Part shown: positions 40,151 through 54,000 of the stretch, piece by piece
Numbering within the stretch: position 1 is the first letter of the stretch
Layout: every line of letters begins with the position of its first letter
Source of the DNA: Pegea sp. RAD2-039
Lineage: Eukaryota; Chordata; Thaliacea; Salpida; Salpidae
Assembly: GCA_034620365.1 (NCBI GenBank)
Contig: JAQGEQ010000363.1
Coordinates: 2,480,001-2,544,000, forward strand
DNA length: 64,000 bases
Direction of reading: 5' to 3'
Notes under the pieces: model-generated
Database searches by the model: none
What the model was told of the DNA's origin: nothing
The model's input: only the letters and a program-made list of their open reading frames with translations
Made by a program: the position numbers and the translations under genes

Positions 40151-43100
40151 GAACTATCTTATCCTTTTTATCGCTGATAATAATTTTTTTTGATATTTTC
40201 ACCTTTAAAGCTTGAACAATTACTTTCTTAAAAATTGAATTCTGAACTAAGCTGACAAATTCTCAAGAAGTCTTTCCACAAAATCATCTTTAAGATATTC
40301 AATTATATCTTTTAATAAACAATTTTTTATGACATATCTGCTGATGAGATTTGATTGACAGATTTTAAAATGATTTAGATTTTATGTGACGATAACAACA
40401 TTTTATGGTGATTTCTTTTTTATAAATTTAAGTTTTAAGCACTAATCATTTATATGTAATTTTACATCAACTTTTTCTTCGCTTGTTTTTTTTAATAAAT
40501 CTAAAAATTTTTAAAGAAATTTATTAAAGCTTTTGGTTAGTAGACTTTTATTATTTATTTACTTAACTTATTTAGAAGATTAAGAATCATAAAAATGTTT
40601 TGGGGCGAACAGTGGTATCATTAAAGAAATTTGTGAGGTTTTGTTACAAGCAAATCCAATGATTCATTACTTTTAAAACGTCGGGATTTTTTGTAAAAAG
40701 TCATTTTGGATCTAAGGTTGGTATGTTTTTACCTCTTTATGAATATTCATAAAAATAAATTTTTTGAACCATATTAAAGATAATATTAATTATTATAAAG
40801 ATGTTAAAGATAACTAAGAATAAAATCAATCTTAATACAAGAACAATAATTTGCTAGAACTTTCTAAAAAAAATTATAAAAATCTGTTAACATACAAAGC
40901 TTAGATCAAGCAACAAATTTTTATTTCAAAAAGTTTATTTAGGCTAAACTTTTAATAAATAATAAAGAAGAAAACTCTTTAATCATAATCTTTTTAAATG
41001 CATATAAATAATCTAATGCAAGCAACTTCTGCTAAAATACCTTTAGAATTTTGCTAGGTATAAAAATCGATTATATAAAACTCTAACTAAATATATAACT
41101 TTTTTGAAACTGTTTGAAAAGTTAAAAGTTGCTTGTATACAACAATTTCAAAGTACTGGCTTTAAACAACTTTCAACTTAAAAAATAAAGTACATACAAG
41201 GCTTGATAAAAGGTTAAGCAAATGTTACTTTTAATAATCTCTAAGACTTGACTTTAGTGATAAAATCTTGATCAGTTGTTTAACCAAAAAAGTTATCTTT
41301 TTACAAAACTCAAATTTAAAGAAATCCTATTATAGTTGGTTCTGCATTACAATTTATTTAACTTTCAATAAAACAAACTTTTAGTCTATTTCTATAGATG
41401 CTAAAATATTTGAAATGTGAAGATAGTTAAAAGTAGGGCTTCTAATTTTTTAATATAAATAAATAATAGTTTTTAAGGTTTAAAAAAATACAAAAGCAAC
41501 TAACTTTGGTATTGAAATTTTCAGTACTTTACGATCTCATTGTTGATAAATTTTAAATAAAAAGCAAGAAAAATAAATTATGGACTTGTTTAAAAAGATT
41601 TTTTTATGAAACTTTCACTGGTGTCATCGGTTTGTTATTTCAAATATAAACAATAAAGGTTAGTTAGCACAATGTTTAATACAGTTTCCAAGTCAGTTTT
41701 TCTTAAATAATAAACCTTTACATAAAGATGTATCATAAATTCTGAATTACTTCTTTTGCAATCATTTTCCTGTTATCAAATGATTTTTGATTAAAAAATT
41801 GAATAAAGTTTTTTCATATTAATTTTATTGCATTTCAAAAAATCTACAAAATAACAAAAATTAATCTAAACTTTTTTATACTTTTATTATGAATATCTAA
41901 ATAAATTTTTTGAATAACCATTTATATCTCACAAAATATCTATTTATATTTTTGTATAAAATTAGATTTCCAAGATAAATAAGAAATATATGTTCAATTC
42001 TACATCAGTTTATCTACCCGTCAAACAGAAAAATCATTAATTAATTCTAACAGTCTACTAAAAGCTATTTACACTTTTTTAATACGACAGCTTTTACCTG
42101 TAGATAGTTATTTTTATATGCTAGATCTAAAATGTTCATTAAATTTTACTCAAATTAAACAAAAAAGTAAAAAAAAATATTTCTAGAAATTTTTATAGTA
42201 TTGTAAATTACTTTTGTTTTAAAATTATTAAATTTCTTCTTTCAACTGCTGTAGTTTTCAAAAATAAATATAAAATCAGGTTTTATTTAAGTTCAAAGAT
42301 TTTCTACCATTGTTATAAGACATTGTTAGATTTGTAAACTTGCGACCTAAGTTACAATTTTTCGCGAAACACAAACATTCAATAAGCAGTTAAAGGTTCA
42401 GATGGCAATCTTGACACGTATAACTCATCGGCCAATTCCACTTAACCGAGATTTTTTTATACTGACAAACCTTACGTTTGATTCTTAAAAGTACTTAGAA
42501 GACGCACAACGGTTAGTAGCAAAATACCTAGCTTAATGCTTCTTCAAAATATATACGAACTTACTTATCAACAAAATATTACTAAAGTTACCAAATAATT
42601 TTTTATTAAATATTATTTAGTTGTATCGAAGTTTATGAGGCCTTTCACCTAATAAGTTGCTTTAAAAATGAGTGAAATAACTAAAAAAAAGTATAATGGT
42701 CTTATAAGTATTGAATATGACTCATATCTTAATTAATTTAGACCATTTTGGTATTTTTTCTATTTGTTTTGTTTGATTGTAACTATAGAAACTAATGGAT
42801 CAAAGTTTGTTATTTACTACTTATAAAATAAGTTAATTAACTTTAATTATTAAACAAAAGTACATAGCAAGTATAGATCAAAAACTATGCGAATACTATC
42901 AAGATATAATTAAACTTTAAGATATAATTATCGACGATTTAAATACTGAATAGTGATCACAATTATTGTAACAATAAAAGATAATTATATAAAATGTTTG
43001 ATACTTTTATTTCTTCAGATGTTACTCTTTAATCGAACAAAGTATAATTGTTAGTAAAAAGATTATAAAAAACTTTGAAATATTGATAACTACGTTGAAC

Positions 43101-45036
43101 ATGTAACGATAACAAATTATTTATTAGATATCAGTCATAAAATATAATTAAACAATTATTATTAGTTTTATGTAAATTTTTTTTTAAGTCAAAACTCTTT
43201 AATTCTTAAAGCCATTGATAATGGTAAAAGTTTTGTTAAAAGATTTTTTATATTATTAATAATATCCATTGTGTTATTGAAAAGTGTATAAAATTAATTA
43301 TTAATTGTTATAAGTATTATAAAATATGTTATTAAGTGTTATAGTTTTGATGCTAATTTTCAAACTAGTATCAAAACATTCAATAGAGCTTGACTTTTAG
43401 AGCTAACGTTTATAGTTTTTATAAAATTAAACTAGTTTCTGTATTTGTGTTTAAGAAAGTTTGTTAGAAAGTTGAGTACCAACAATATAATTGCTTTTGT
43501 GATAAACTAGTTTTTGTCATTTTTTGCTAGAAATAAGATAACAGATTTGAATTGCTTTTGTTAGGTAATAAGTAAAGTTAAATAATTTTATTGTATCTTT
43601 TCTTACTTATGAATGTTATTATTAATAACTAAGTAATAGCCTTAACATGATAAATAACTTTAAAGATAATTAGTTAGAGAATTTTTGCTTTATTTTTATT
43701 TAGTATAAGAAGAACATAAAGTTTTATTAGTATAGTCTTATACAAATTTAGTCTATCTAATATCAATAGAATAATAAAGAATAAAGTAATTGACAAATTT
43801 ATATAAAAAAGTAATAATTTGATTGATTCATTATTAGACTATAATGTTTTAAAGTATAAGTTAAACTATCAAACATTTAATGTTTTAATTAGCGTAGACT
43901 GAGTGTACATGCTTCAAAATTACTTGAATTTTATTGATCGCCTAAAAAGGATTACCTAATTATATACCGTTTATTTATCTGTTTTTGTAGTTCGACCAAT
44001 TTTTTTTCCTCGAAATTTGAAAGTTTTAAATGCTGTATCAGCTACGAATTATAGAATTTAGTAACAAACTAATTATTCGAATTAAAAAGTTTTACTTATC
44101 TTAGAAATTTACAATACTAATAATCTTTTCTTTGTTCTATCAATACTTTATTTAATGTAGTATAAAACTCTGATATACCCTAAAATAATTTTTATACCAT
44201 AAGGAAAGTATCTAATAGTTTGTGCAAAGTAAATAAGTTTTACTTATATAGCAATTTGTATCAACTAATCATTAGTTTAACTATACTTATAGCTTTTATT
44301 GTACAAAAATATTAGTTATAAATTAGAATTTAAGTTATAACTTTTAAGTACTAAACACTTATGTTACATAAGTTTTGCTCAAAAATACTTTAATGTACGT
44401 GTTTTTGAACAGATATTTAAAATTAAATTGCTATTTATTAGGGCTTATAATAATCCTTTTTAAGTATGAGCTTTGTACTATATAAAATTAGTTTTTTTTT
44501 CTTTTTTGCGTAGCTTGTAAAGTTTCAGCTTAGAGTGCTTTACAATGTTAAAAATCAAACTTTTAGTCTTTATTGAAAAACTTCAAAAAGTTCTAACATA
44601 AAATTCATACTTTCTCTTTATTGTAATTACTTGTTGTTTACTTTGAAATTAATCAAACTGAAATGAAAGAGCTAAAAATAATTAAAATACTGTAGATTAT
44701 GAATAAAACTAATTACTCTGAATATATAAAAACATAAACCAATCGAATTTTGCTCAAGCCTCTACTTTTCAATTCAAGCAATTCTTCTTACTTTTTTTCT
44801 CCTTATACTGGATATACACATAAATTTTTCATGAAAATTGTTCTAATTGAAAAGCATTGATAAACAAATTTAATTTTTTATTCATATAAAATCTAAACTA
44901 AAGCTCAAAGTATCAAATAAATATCTTTGTTTTTAGAACTTTTCAACATAAGTTATGAAATATTTAATAATTTAAATAAGCTCTAAAGAAATTCAACAAA
45001 AGTATTTCATCCATACTATTTTTCTTTAAACTGCAA
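40150..45036. other. AT-rich intergenic desert
   Basis: No frame, RNA gene or repeat family is recognised across almost 5 kb. A moderately complex segment at 42.35-42.54 kb contains a CCAAT-like box (GGCCAATTCC). The last 300 bp contain the candidate TATA box of the CUB gene. Confidence 0.4.
44723..44729 (+). promoter_or_regulatory. Candidate TATA box of the CUB-array gene
   Basis: TATATAA followed by AAAC lies about 310 bp upstream of the signal-peptide ATG, and a CCAAT-like ACCAATC follows it. Such motifs are common in DNA this AT-rich, so the call rests mainly on position. Confidence 0.2.
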
Positions 45037-45097
45037 ATGTTTTGTACATTAAGAAGCAAGAATATTTTCAGATATTACTTTCTTCTAATTTTCACAG
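45037..45097 (+). CDS. Signal-peptide exon of the CUB-array gene (part of 45037-62902)
   Basis: The ATG at 45037 opens 20 codons plus one base: basic residues (RSK, R), then a hydrophobic core YYFLLIF, then a phase-1 donor ACAG/GTAATT. The next acceptor at 46036-46037 restores phase and yields TEICGF, so cleavage would fall just before the first CUB. The 940-bp intron has no competing start. It is too short to be found by ORF length alone. Confidence 0.75.
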
Positions 45098-48000
45098 GTA
45101 ATTTACGAAGTAATTATTTAAAATATTTGTTAATTTATTTATCAAGTTGATACTAAAGTTTGATTGTTTAAACAACTTTTAAACAGAATTATTGTTATGA
45201 TATAAAATATGAATTAATTAGCTTTTAATCATTATTGTTTTTCCATAAAAGAATTTAAAAACAAACTAAATTAAACCCTAACATTAAGCAAAAACATTTT
45301 CTCAACTAAATACTACATTACTAGCTGAAGTGTTATTAAAAATTTCATTTATTAGGAATTAGTTACGTTAAATTTGAAAAATTTTCTGAGTTACATAGAT
45401 TAAACACAAAGCTTATAACCAAAAAGTTTTCTAGCTATAGTAAATACTTAAGAAGAAAGTTAATTTCTATTTACTTTACATTTATATATGTAGTATTGTG
45501 TTTTAAAGTTGGTTTTATTAAAATTAAAGTTTAAATTCTAACTAAAACTTTTTACTTCTAAAGGAGAATTTATGAATGGATCTCTAAGTGGAGGTGATTA
45601 TATTTGTACAGTGTTTCAAATTTCATCATTAAATTCTTTTTTAATCTTTAAATTCAACTAGTACTCTTAAAAAAATGATATTCACATTGATTAGCTCGGC
45701 TAAAAAACACATACTCATGACTTTTGGCCTGAAATAATATAAACTGTCAAATAACATCTATCTTTTAAACATTAAAACATCAACAACCATCAAACCTTTT
45801 TTTAATGCAGAATGAAATTTTGATAAAATTGGGATTACCGTATATTGATTTTAGCGTAAAGTTTTCTGTTATTTTTACTCTCTATTTTGAAATAGAACTA
45901 TATCAAGTAAAGAGAAAAGAAAAAAAATACTTTTAGAATACTTTATAGGTTTTTTTTCTAAACAAAAACTTATTAAACGAACTTTGTTACAAAATTAAAC
46001 TTATTTTTTACAATTTACATCAAATTTTAATCCTCAGAAATTTGTGGATTTGTTGGAAATGCCACAGACAAATCTCAGCTGTTTGTAACTCCAGGATTCC
46101 CAGATGGTTATGAGGACTCTAAACGGTGCCAATGGACCCTAACCGCCCCTCCAGGGCAACAAGTTGAACTTGTTATCACAGAAGGGCGGTCAGAACGTTG
46201 TTGTGATCGATTACAGGTGCTGAAATATCCAATGATTTTATCAATACATCTAAAACTTACACCAAATGTATTTTGATTAGGTTTACAACGAAGGAGTTCC
46301 TTTTATGTTTGTATCTGGAACACTATTTTGGGATTGGGTCTTTGCATCTACTAATGGTACATTGTCTGTCACCTTTGATACTGATAAAGAAATTACATAT
46401 GAAGGATTTGGTGGTTACTACCGAATAATTGGCTGTAAGTTGATATAACAATTCTCTCCACAACTCATTAAATATTTCTTCCAACTTTAATTGTTACTTG
46501 GCTTGAAAACAGTTTAATGAAATAATATAGTTCTTATACAATTATACTCACTAAACTAAATAAAAGATAATTACATTATAACACATTAAACTGAATTTAG
46601 CAAGACAGCCTTATCGATTTTTTTATAACTTAGTTTAAGTACTTGCAAAAGAGTGTAAGCAACTTGCTTAAACTCACAAATTACATAACAGTTTTTTTCT
46701 TGTATGGTTTGAAAATAAAAATTTTTAGGTTTTGTGTTTAGACTAGATAATTTTCTAGATTCAATTAGTATACTATTATATCTAAACTTTAAGAAATTGT
46801 AAAATAAGAATTAATTTCCTCTAAAAATTAATTGTTGGTTTGAAAAATGGATTTATCCAGACACTAATACCAATTTTTCAGTTTATAATAAACTATAATT
46901 TTTTAGCATCATCTACCTTGGACCCTTATGTCGTCTCTTCTAATCTAACTGGAGCAGTTTCAACTTCTACAACTGCTACTACAGCTGCTAATAGCTCAGA
47001 AAGTTGTGGATTTGTTGGTCTTGCTACTTCAGAAGCTCAGTTACTTGCAACACCAGGATTCCCAGATGGTTATAAGAACGATGAATGGTGTCAATGGACC
47101 CTAACCGCCCCTCCAGGGCAACAAGTTGAACTTGTTATCACAGAAGGGCGGTCAGACGGTTGTTGTGATCGATTACAGGTGCTGAAATATCCAATAATTT
47201 TATCAATACATCTAAAACTTACACCAAACGTATTTTGATTAGGTTTACAACGAAGGAGTTCCTTTTATGTTTGTATCTGGAACACTATTTTGGGATTGGG
47301 TCTTTGCATCTACTAATGGTTCACTAAATGTCACATTTGAAAGTGATAAAGAAATTACATATGAAGGATTTGGTGGTTACTACCGAATACTTGGCTGTGA
47401 GTTGATATTCCTATTTATAATTCAAAGATTATTTCTTCTAACTTTGATTGTTACTCGGTGTATACTAAATGGTCCGTAACTTGAAAGATTTTCATGCTTC
47501 AATTTGCTTGCTAAATTCAACAATAGTATACAATTTCTCAATTTAATTTTATTGCATTTAAAATTATCCTGAACAACCAATGAAAATATTCGTTCACTTA
47601 ACCACTATTTCAACTTTTGATAGTCATTTAAATGGTAAAATGTATTTTTAGAAATCAAATAATATATATCTGTTAATTTCAAACCGTATTTCAAAATAGT
47701 TTTTGCTAAATCATCTATTTGCTTTTTATAAATCATCAATTTGTTTCAGCTACATCTACACTAGACCCCTACAAGACCTCCAGCTTTATGACAGAAACTT
47801 CTGCAATTACCACCATCATTGCAACCCCTAAACCAACAACTTCCCAATATGCGACAATCTTTCCACAAACTTTCATCACATCTGGCTATCCCGACCAATA
47901 TTCAAACTCTTACAATCAGCAATGGACTCTACGATCTTCTAATATTAACCAACAAGTCAGATTTGTGATATTTGATGGAAAAACTGAAGAAAACGCTGAT

Positions 48001-51000
48001 AAGCTTCAAGTAAATATTGATTTATTTTTAGTATTCACTGCAAACTTACTTTAGATAACTTTTTGAACAATCTGTAAATTGGGTTTATTACAGGTGAAAT
48101 CAGATAATGTTGAGTTAGGTTCAATTTCTGGCCGAGTTAATGAGCCAATAGAATTTCTTTCAACTAATGGTGAAATAAACATAAATTTTTCATCTGATAG
48201 TGTCAACCAGTTTAGTGGTTTACTAGGTTACTTCATGCTAGATTCAGGTTGGTTATTTTTGTTTAGAAACCTTTTTAATGGATTGTATAAAGTCAAACTA
48301 AAATTGAATAGTTGCAAAAATGAATCTATTAATAAATAGTTATAACTTTATTGTAAAACTATTACTACTGTTAACCTGTTGACTACTTGTATATATGTAA
48401 TTTTTCATTCACTTGTAATTGTTATCTACAAACAAGCATAATGTTGATTCTACAAAGACCTTCAAGTTTGTTTTTGTCAATTGTATCTTCTGCAGCATAT
48501 GAAAGCTCAGAAGTTTTATCAAATATCAATTCACAAAATATATCAACTGCTGGTTATCCGTTTAAGTATCCAAGATCTTATGAATGGAGTATCAGACTTA
48601 AAGCTCTTGCTCGTCAACAAGTCGAACTAATTGTTAGAAATGGACAAAGTGAAAGCTGCTGTGATAAACTTTTAGTAAATACTCTGATTTTCATTAAGGA
48701 ATAAAGTATTTAAATGATTTTAATACAGATAAAGTCAAATGGTTCTATCATTGGTATTGTCAGCGGTCGAGTTAGCTCACCAAAGACCTTTTTATCTTTA
48801 AATGAGCATTTAGATGTGATCTTTTACTCTGATTCATTTGTAGAATACCCTGGTTTCGAAATGTCACATCGAAGCATTAGTAAGTTTTAATTCAAAATTG
48901 TTCTATTGGTAAAACATTTGTTGTGATAATTTCAAAGTCTCGAATAGTTAGGTCACTAAGCTAATAATAAAAATCAACTTTATGAATACAATTAGATGTA
49001 GTTTGGTTGAAAAGCTTTTTTGTTTTCAGGTGGCATTTCTTCTGATAATTCTCCAGGTTTGTTCTGTTATATTTTTCTAGATTTAAACAGGCTAATAAAA
49101 TTAAGCTTGAAGATATGTGTTTCATTCATTTAATTTTCATATCGAGTTATAGAAGTATAATTAGAAAATTTTTATGGCGTAACTCGTATACCTTTCCTAG
49201 CTCAAATAATTATTTTACATTTATACTTAGTGTTAATTCCTAAGTATGCAACAAATAGAGTTTTTTTGATATTTAAATTTTAAATTAGCAGTTTTAAACT
49301 GTAATATTTTTTAACTATTTTAGATTATTCAAAGTAATTAAATTACTTTCAGTTTTTTCTTTAAACTAATATTACATAATTTATAGGTTCATAATTGCAA
49401 ATTTGTTTTTTTAGAGATTTAAATTGTCAGTAATTCAAAATGATAACTATACAGTTAATAGTTTTTCAACCAAATAGGCAGAAAGATTGATATAATATTC
49501 ATTACTAGTTGTGATTGCATTTGATACACGGTGATACATACCTTTTCATTAAATGCACATCAATATGAATATTTAGAAATTTAGAAAATTTCCATCACAC
49601 ATTTTTTTATTTTTGTCTCTATTTCACAAATGTGAATTTTCAAAGAACAATAATCAGTTATAGCCACGAGAAGTCTGTTTTCAAAATTATTCAAGTAATC
49701 TTTTCAATTCTTTAGATTAAGTTAATCATTTCTCAAGTTTAAAAACTGCTTACATTTTTTCATTTTTTTTGTGTATTTAAAAAACTACTTACGGACTGTT
49801 AGTTAAAAAACTGAATAATTTGTCTACAATAGCAATAAAATTTTCAATTTACTTAGTGATAAAAGTTTCAACGATAAATTGAAGGTTTAAACCAGTTTAT
49901 TTGTGGCTAGTAAATATATAAAATACCTTGAGAATAATATTTGTATGTTGATTGAAATGCTCAGGTACTATTTTCTACAATTTCTATAACCTCTGTAGTT
50001 TTTTAACTTTTAGCTGTGCATGCCTAAGTGTAATTAATAAAATGACAAGCTCAAAAACTAACCAAATCAGACATTCTTATCAATTAATTCCTTTTTTGTC
50101 TTAAAAAATGAGGAAATATTTTACTTTAATCACGTAGTTGTGTTGTAACATTTCATTTTCGGATAAACGTCAACACTTTCAAAAAATGTTAAAGTTTTTT
50201 TGAATGAATTTTATCTTCTTTTAAGCAATATTAAAAAATATACAAAAATTAAATTTATTAAAAATACAACTTTTTCTAAGTTTACTTTACTTAGTTTTGC
50301 TGGCTGAAAAGATTTAGAGGCTAAACCTACACTATTAGGTTTCAAAAAAAACTTGCCAAATACCAGATTCTTACTTGCTTCATAGAGAAAAATGATAAAT
50401 AAACAGCAACCGATTATTTCATAAAACTTACCAATTGAAATAATTTCTATTTCAAAGGAAATTTTGTCATTTATATTATACAGCTATTGTTCTACTAAAG
50501 TTAGTTAGCTATATACTTGTAGTGTTTTATATCAAACAATCAAAGTTTCTAGTTACAAGTTAATTAATATTATTAGGATTGTAAGAAAAAATCTTTGCAG
50601 AGACGGTTACTTACAACCTTGATGTAACTTCTACACCAAAGTCATTAGTAGCTCCACAATCAATAACTCCAACCATTTACAACTGGTTGTTACAAGCTCC
50701 TAAAGACCAGCAAGTCAAGTATTGTGTACTACTTAATATTGATCAAACTTTCGATGGTGTCATACAAGTAAACTATTTGTTTTGAATTGTTACAAATATT
50801 CAGTAAAGTATGTTTAGGTTTTAGAAGATGATTTGATTTTGGGATCAGTTTCTGGAAAGTTAAAGTCTCAAGAATGTCTTGTTTCAAACAATGGAAGCTT
50901 AACTATAAAATTTCTATCATATGGAGATTATGGATCAAATGATTTCTTATCTTATTATATGATTAACTCAAGTAAGTTTGGTCTTAAATTAATTATAAAT

Positions 51001-54000
51001 TGAGAGAGCATTTTGTTGATCATTTTACAGCTACAATAGAGCTTACATCAAGCTATCAGTATCAAACAATTTCTTCTCCTGGATATCCTATGATTACTTC
51101 TCTTGAAGATCAATTCATATATGAAATAAAGTCAGAAGAAAATAAACAATTGGAGCTGCTAGTATCTGGCGGTGGTCGTAACTCTTGTTGCTTAGAGGTT
51201 TGAGTCTCTGTACTTAATACTTGTTATTCTGGTTGTTAATTGTTGTTTGTAGGTTTTCTCTGGTGATATTCTAGTGGGAAATATTTCAGGAGAAATTAAT
51301 GAAGTTAAAAAGTTTATTTCTACCAATAGTTCATTAGAAGTAAGATTTGTATCAAATAATAAAGTTTCTAATGGATACTTGGTTGTTTATCGGACTGTTA
51401 ATGGTAAGTTCTCTTACTTTAAACAATAAAATAGAAATTTAATAAGCAATAGTTTGTGACTAGTGACTATAACTTAATGTTTAGGTCATCAAACCAAAAC
51501 TTGCAAAATAAATTTCTTTTAACTGTAAATCAAATAAATTGTTTCATAAATTGAAATGTTATATTTGTAGATTCTTCTACTGCATCAACATTGAATGCAA
51601 GCTTATTTCTACTTGGTAAACTATTTGATTCACATTTTAATGTTCAAATTTGAGATTGTGATTAAGATAAAAGCATAAATTTCGATAACTACTTCTAAAT
51701 ACTTTTCTAAAAGTATTCTATTTTATTGACTAATTCGTTTTGTTGTAATACTTCTTCATTCCGATATATCTATTGATCAAAAATTACTTTTAAGAACTTT
51801 ATAGATTTAGATAATATTTTCAACTATAATAGGGTTAAGCACTGCCGCTCAAAATTATTATTATCTCGGGGTTTCTATTTGTTTATAAATCAACTATTTT
51901 ATTTTTATTGATTTATGCAGCCACAAGATCTCCTAAGACTTTGGAGTCTCCAAGTTTTCCGAATACTTATTCATCATCTACTTATTTAAAATGGCACATA
52001 ACAGCTCCACCTGGAGACGAAGTTGAATTAGTTATCGTTCAAGTTGAAACAGAAGCTTGCTGTGACATTATAAAGGTCTTAAACAGTTTTGTTCGTCCAA
52101 ATTTGATTTCTAAATTAAATGTATTTGAACTCATTTAAAGATATCTTCAAATTCGTCAACACTTGATCTGCTATCAGGCTCATTGAATAATCCAAAAATC
52201 TACTCTTCTGTGTCTTTTGATGTAGAATTTTTTACTGATGAAGCAAACAGTTTTTCAGGGTTTTATGGATATTATCAGATCATTTCAAGTAATTAAAATG
52301 ACACAAACCAAATCTAAAGAAAGATCTTGAATTACAAATCTTTAGATGAAAGTTTGCAGCTGACAGCAAGTCACGAGTCTCAAACCTTAATTACAAATGG
52401 TTTTCCAATCAAATACAAACCAAATGAAGATATTAGCTGGGATATCTTAGCTCCTAAGGATCACCAGATAATGTTTACTGTTCATGAAGGAAGTTCACAA
52501 AGCTGTTGTGATAAATTGGAGGTTTTAAAAACAAACTTCAATTTTTGATCTTCTTTTAAATAATTAATTAATAGATAAAATCAGATGATCATTTAATTGG
52601 TGAAGTCAGCGGCGTTATCAGATCTCCACAAAGATTTCTTTCAACTGATAACCACTTGAAGATCCGGTTTATATCTGACTCTAGTGTCGAACTAACTGGA
52701 TTTAGTTGCTCATATATCATCAAAACTGGTAAGATAAGAAACTGTGGATAGTTTGAAAAAAATTTAATAAAGTTTTGAAATTTAAAAATCTAAAAATTAG
52801 ATTTTAGACTTTCAAGGGTTTCTCGCACAATCTAAAATTAATTCTTCTTTTTCAGATAATTTTACATTTGATCATATTGAAGGTTAGTATCAGTTAAAAA
52901 TTATTAAATATCTACTTTTGTTATCAATTAAAACTACCAACTTTTCTTTCAGATGCTTACAGCTTTGTTGCTATGGCAACTAAATTACCACAGCAACTAC
53001 TGATGCCTTCCAACATAACCAGCAACATGACTCGTATTAAATGGAAGCTGTTGGCTCCTTCAGGAAGCCAAGTTCAACTAACCGTGTCGTCAGAAAATGA
53101 TTGTTGTGACTTTCTTGAGGTAGAAGACAGTTTGATCTTCATCTACAATTAAAGCCTGTTTATTTCAGATTCTTCCTAGTTATCAACATCAGACCTATAA
53201 CTCTTCCAACAAAACAGTTTTTGTTTCAACTTCTGAAGTTTTGAATATCAAAAATAAGAACCCACCATCTACCATGTCTAACTACATTCTCTCTTTTGTC
53301 CTAAAAAGTACTTTTTACTTTCATAATCATGATCAACATCCAATCTTTGTTCTCGTCTTCTTCAGCTATTGAATCAACCTTGATTGAAGTAGGCATCAAT
53401 ACTACTGTGTTCCAAACACCTGGATTCCCAATCAAGTATTCTAATACTAAATATTATGAGTGGATTTTAGTAGCTGAGAAAGGCAAGCAAGTGCAGTTGA
53501 CAATATTAGCTGGAACTAGTGAGGAATGTTGTGACAAGCTTCAGGTGGCTTCTTGTCTGAAAAATGATTTATTAGATGACATTATAGTGAGGTTTCTTGT
53601 AGATAATTTCTGATGAGAAGTCACTCGGAGAAATTAGCGGAGATCTTACAGAGCCAAGAGTTTTTCAATCTTTAAATGGAAATCTAACTGTCAGATTTCA
53701 AACAGATTCCACTGTTTCATCAACTGGTTTCAGTGGAATCTACTCAGCAGTTGTAAAAAGTAAAGTTTCTCACCTGATCACTTATTCAAACTGACAAATA
53801 TATTTCCAGCTAATCTTCCAAGTGATGTTGAAATCCAAGCAGGTCTTTAGAAGTTGATTTACTGGTCAAAAGTATCTTTATTTTTTTCATAATGCAGCTA
53901 AATGTGGATTTGAATTGGAAGCAGAAGAAGAGATGAAGATGTTTACTACTCCAGGCTTTCCTGACTCTAATCCTAACTCTTCTATTTGTTTGTGGAAGTT

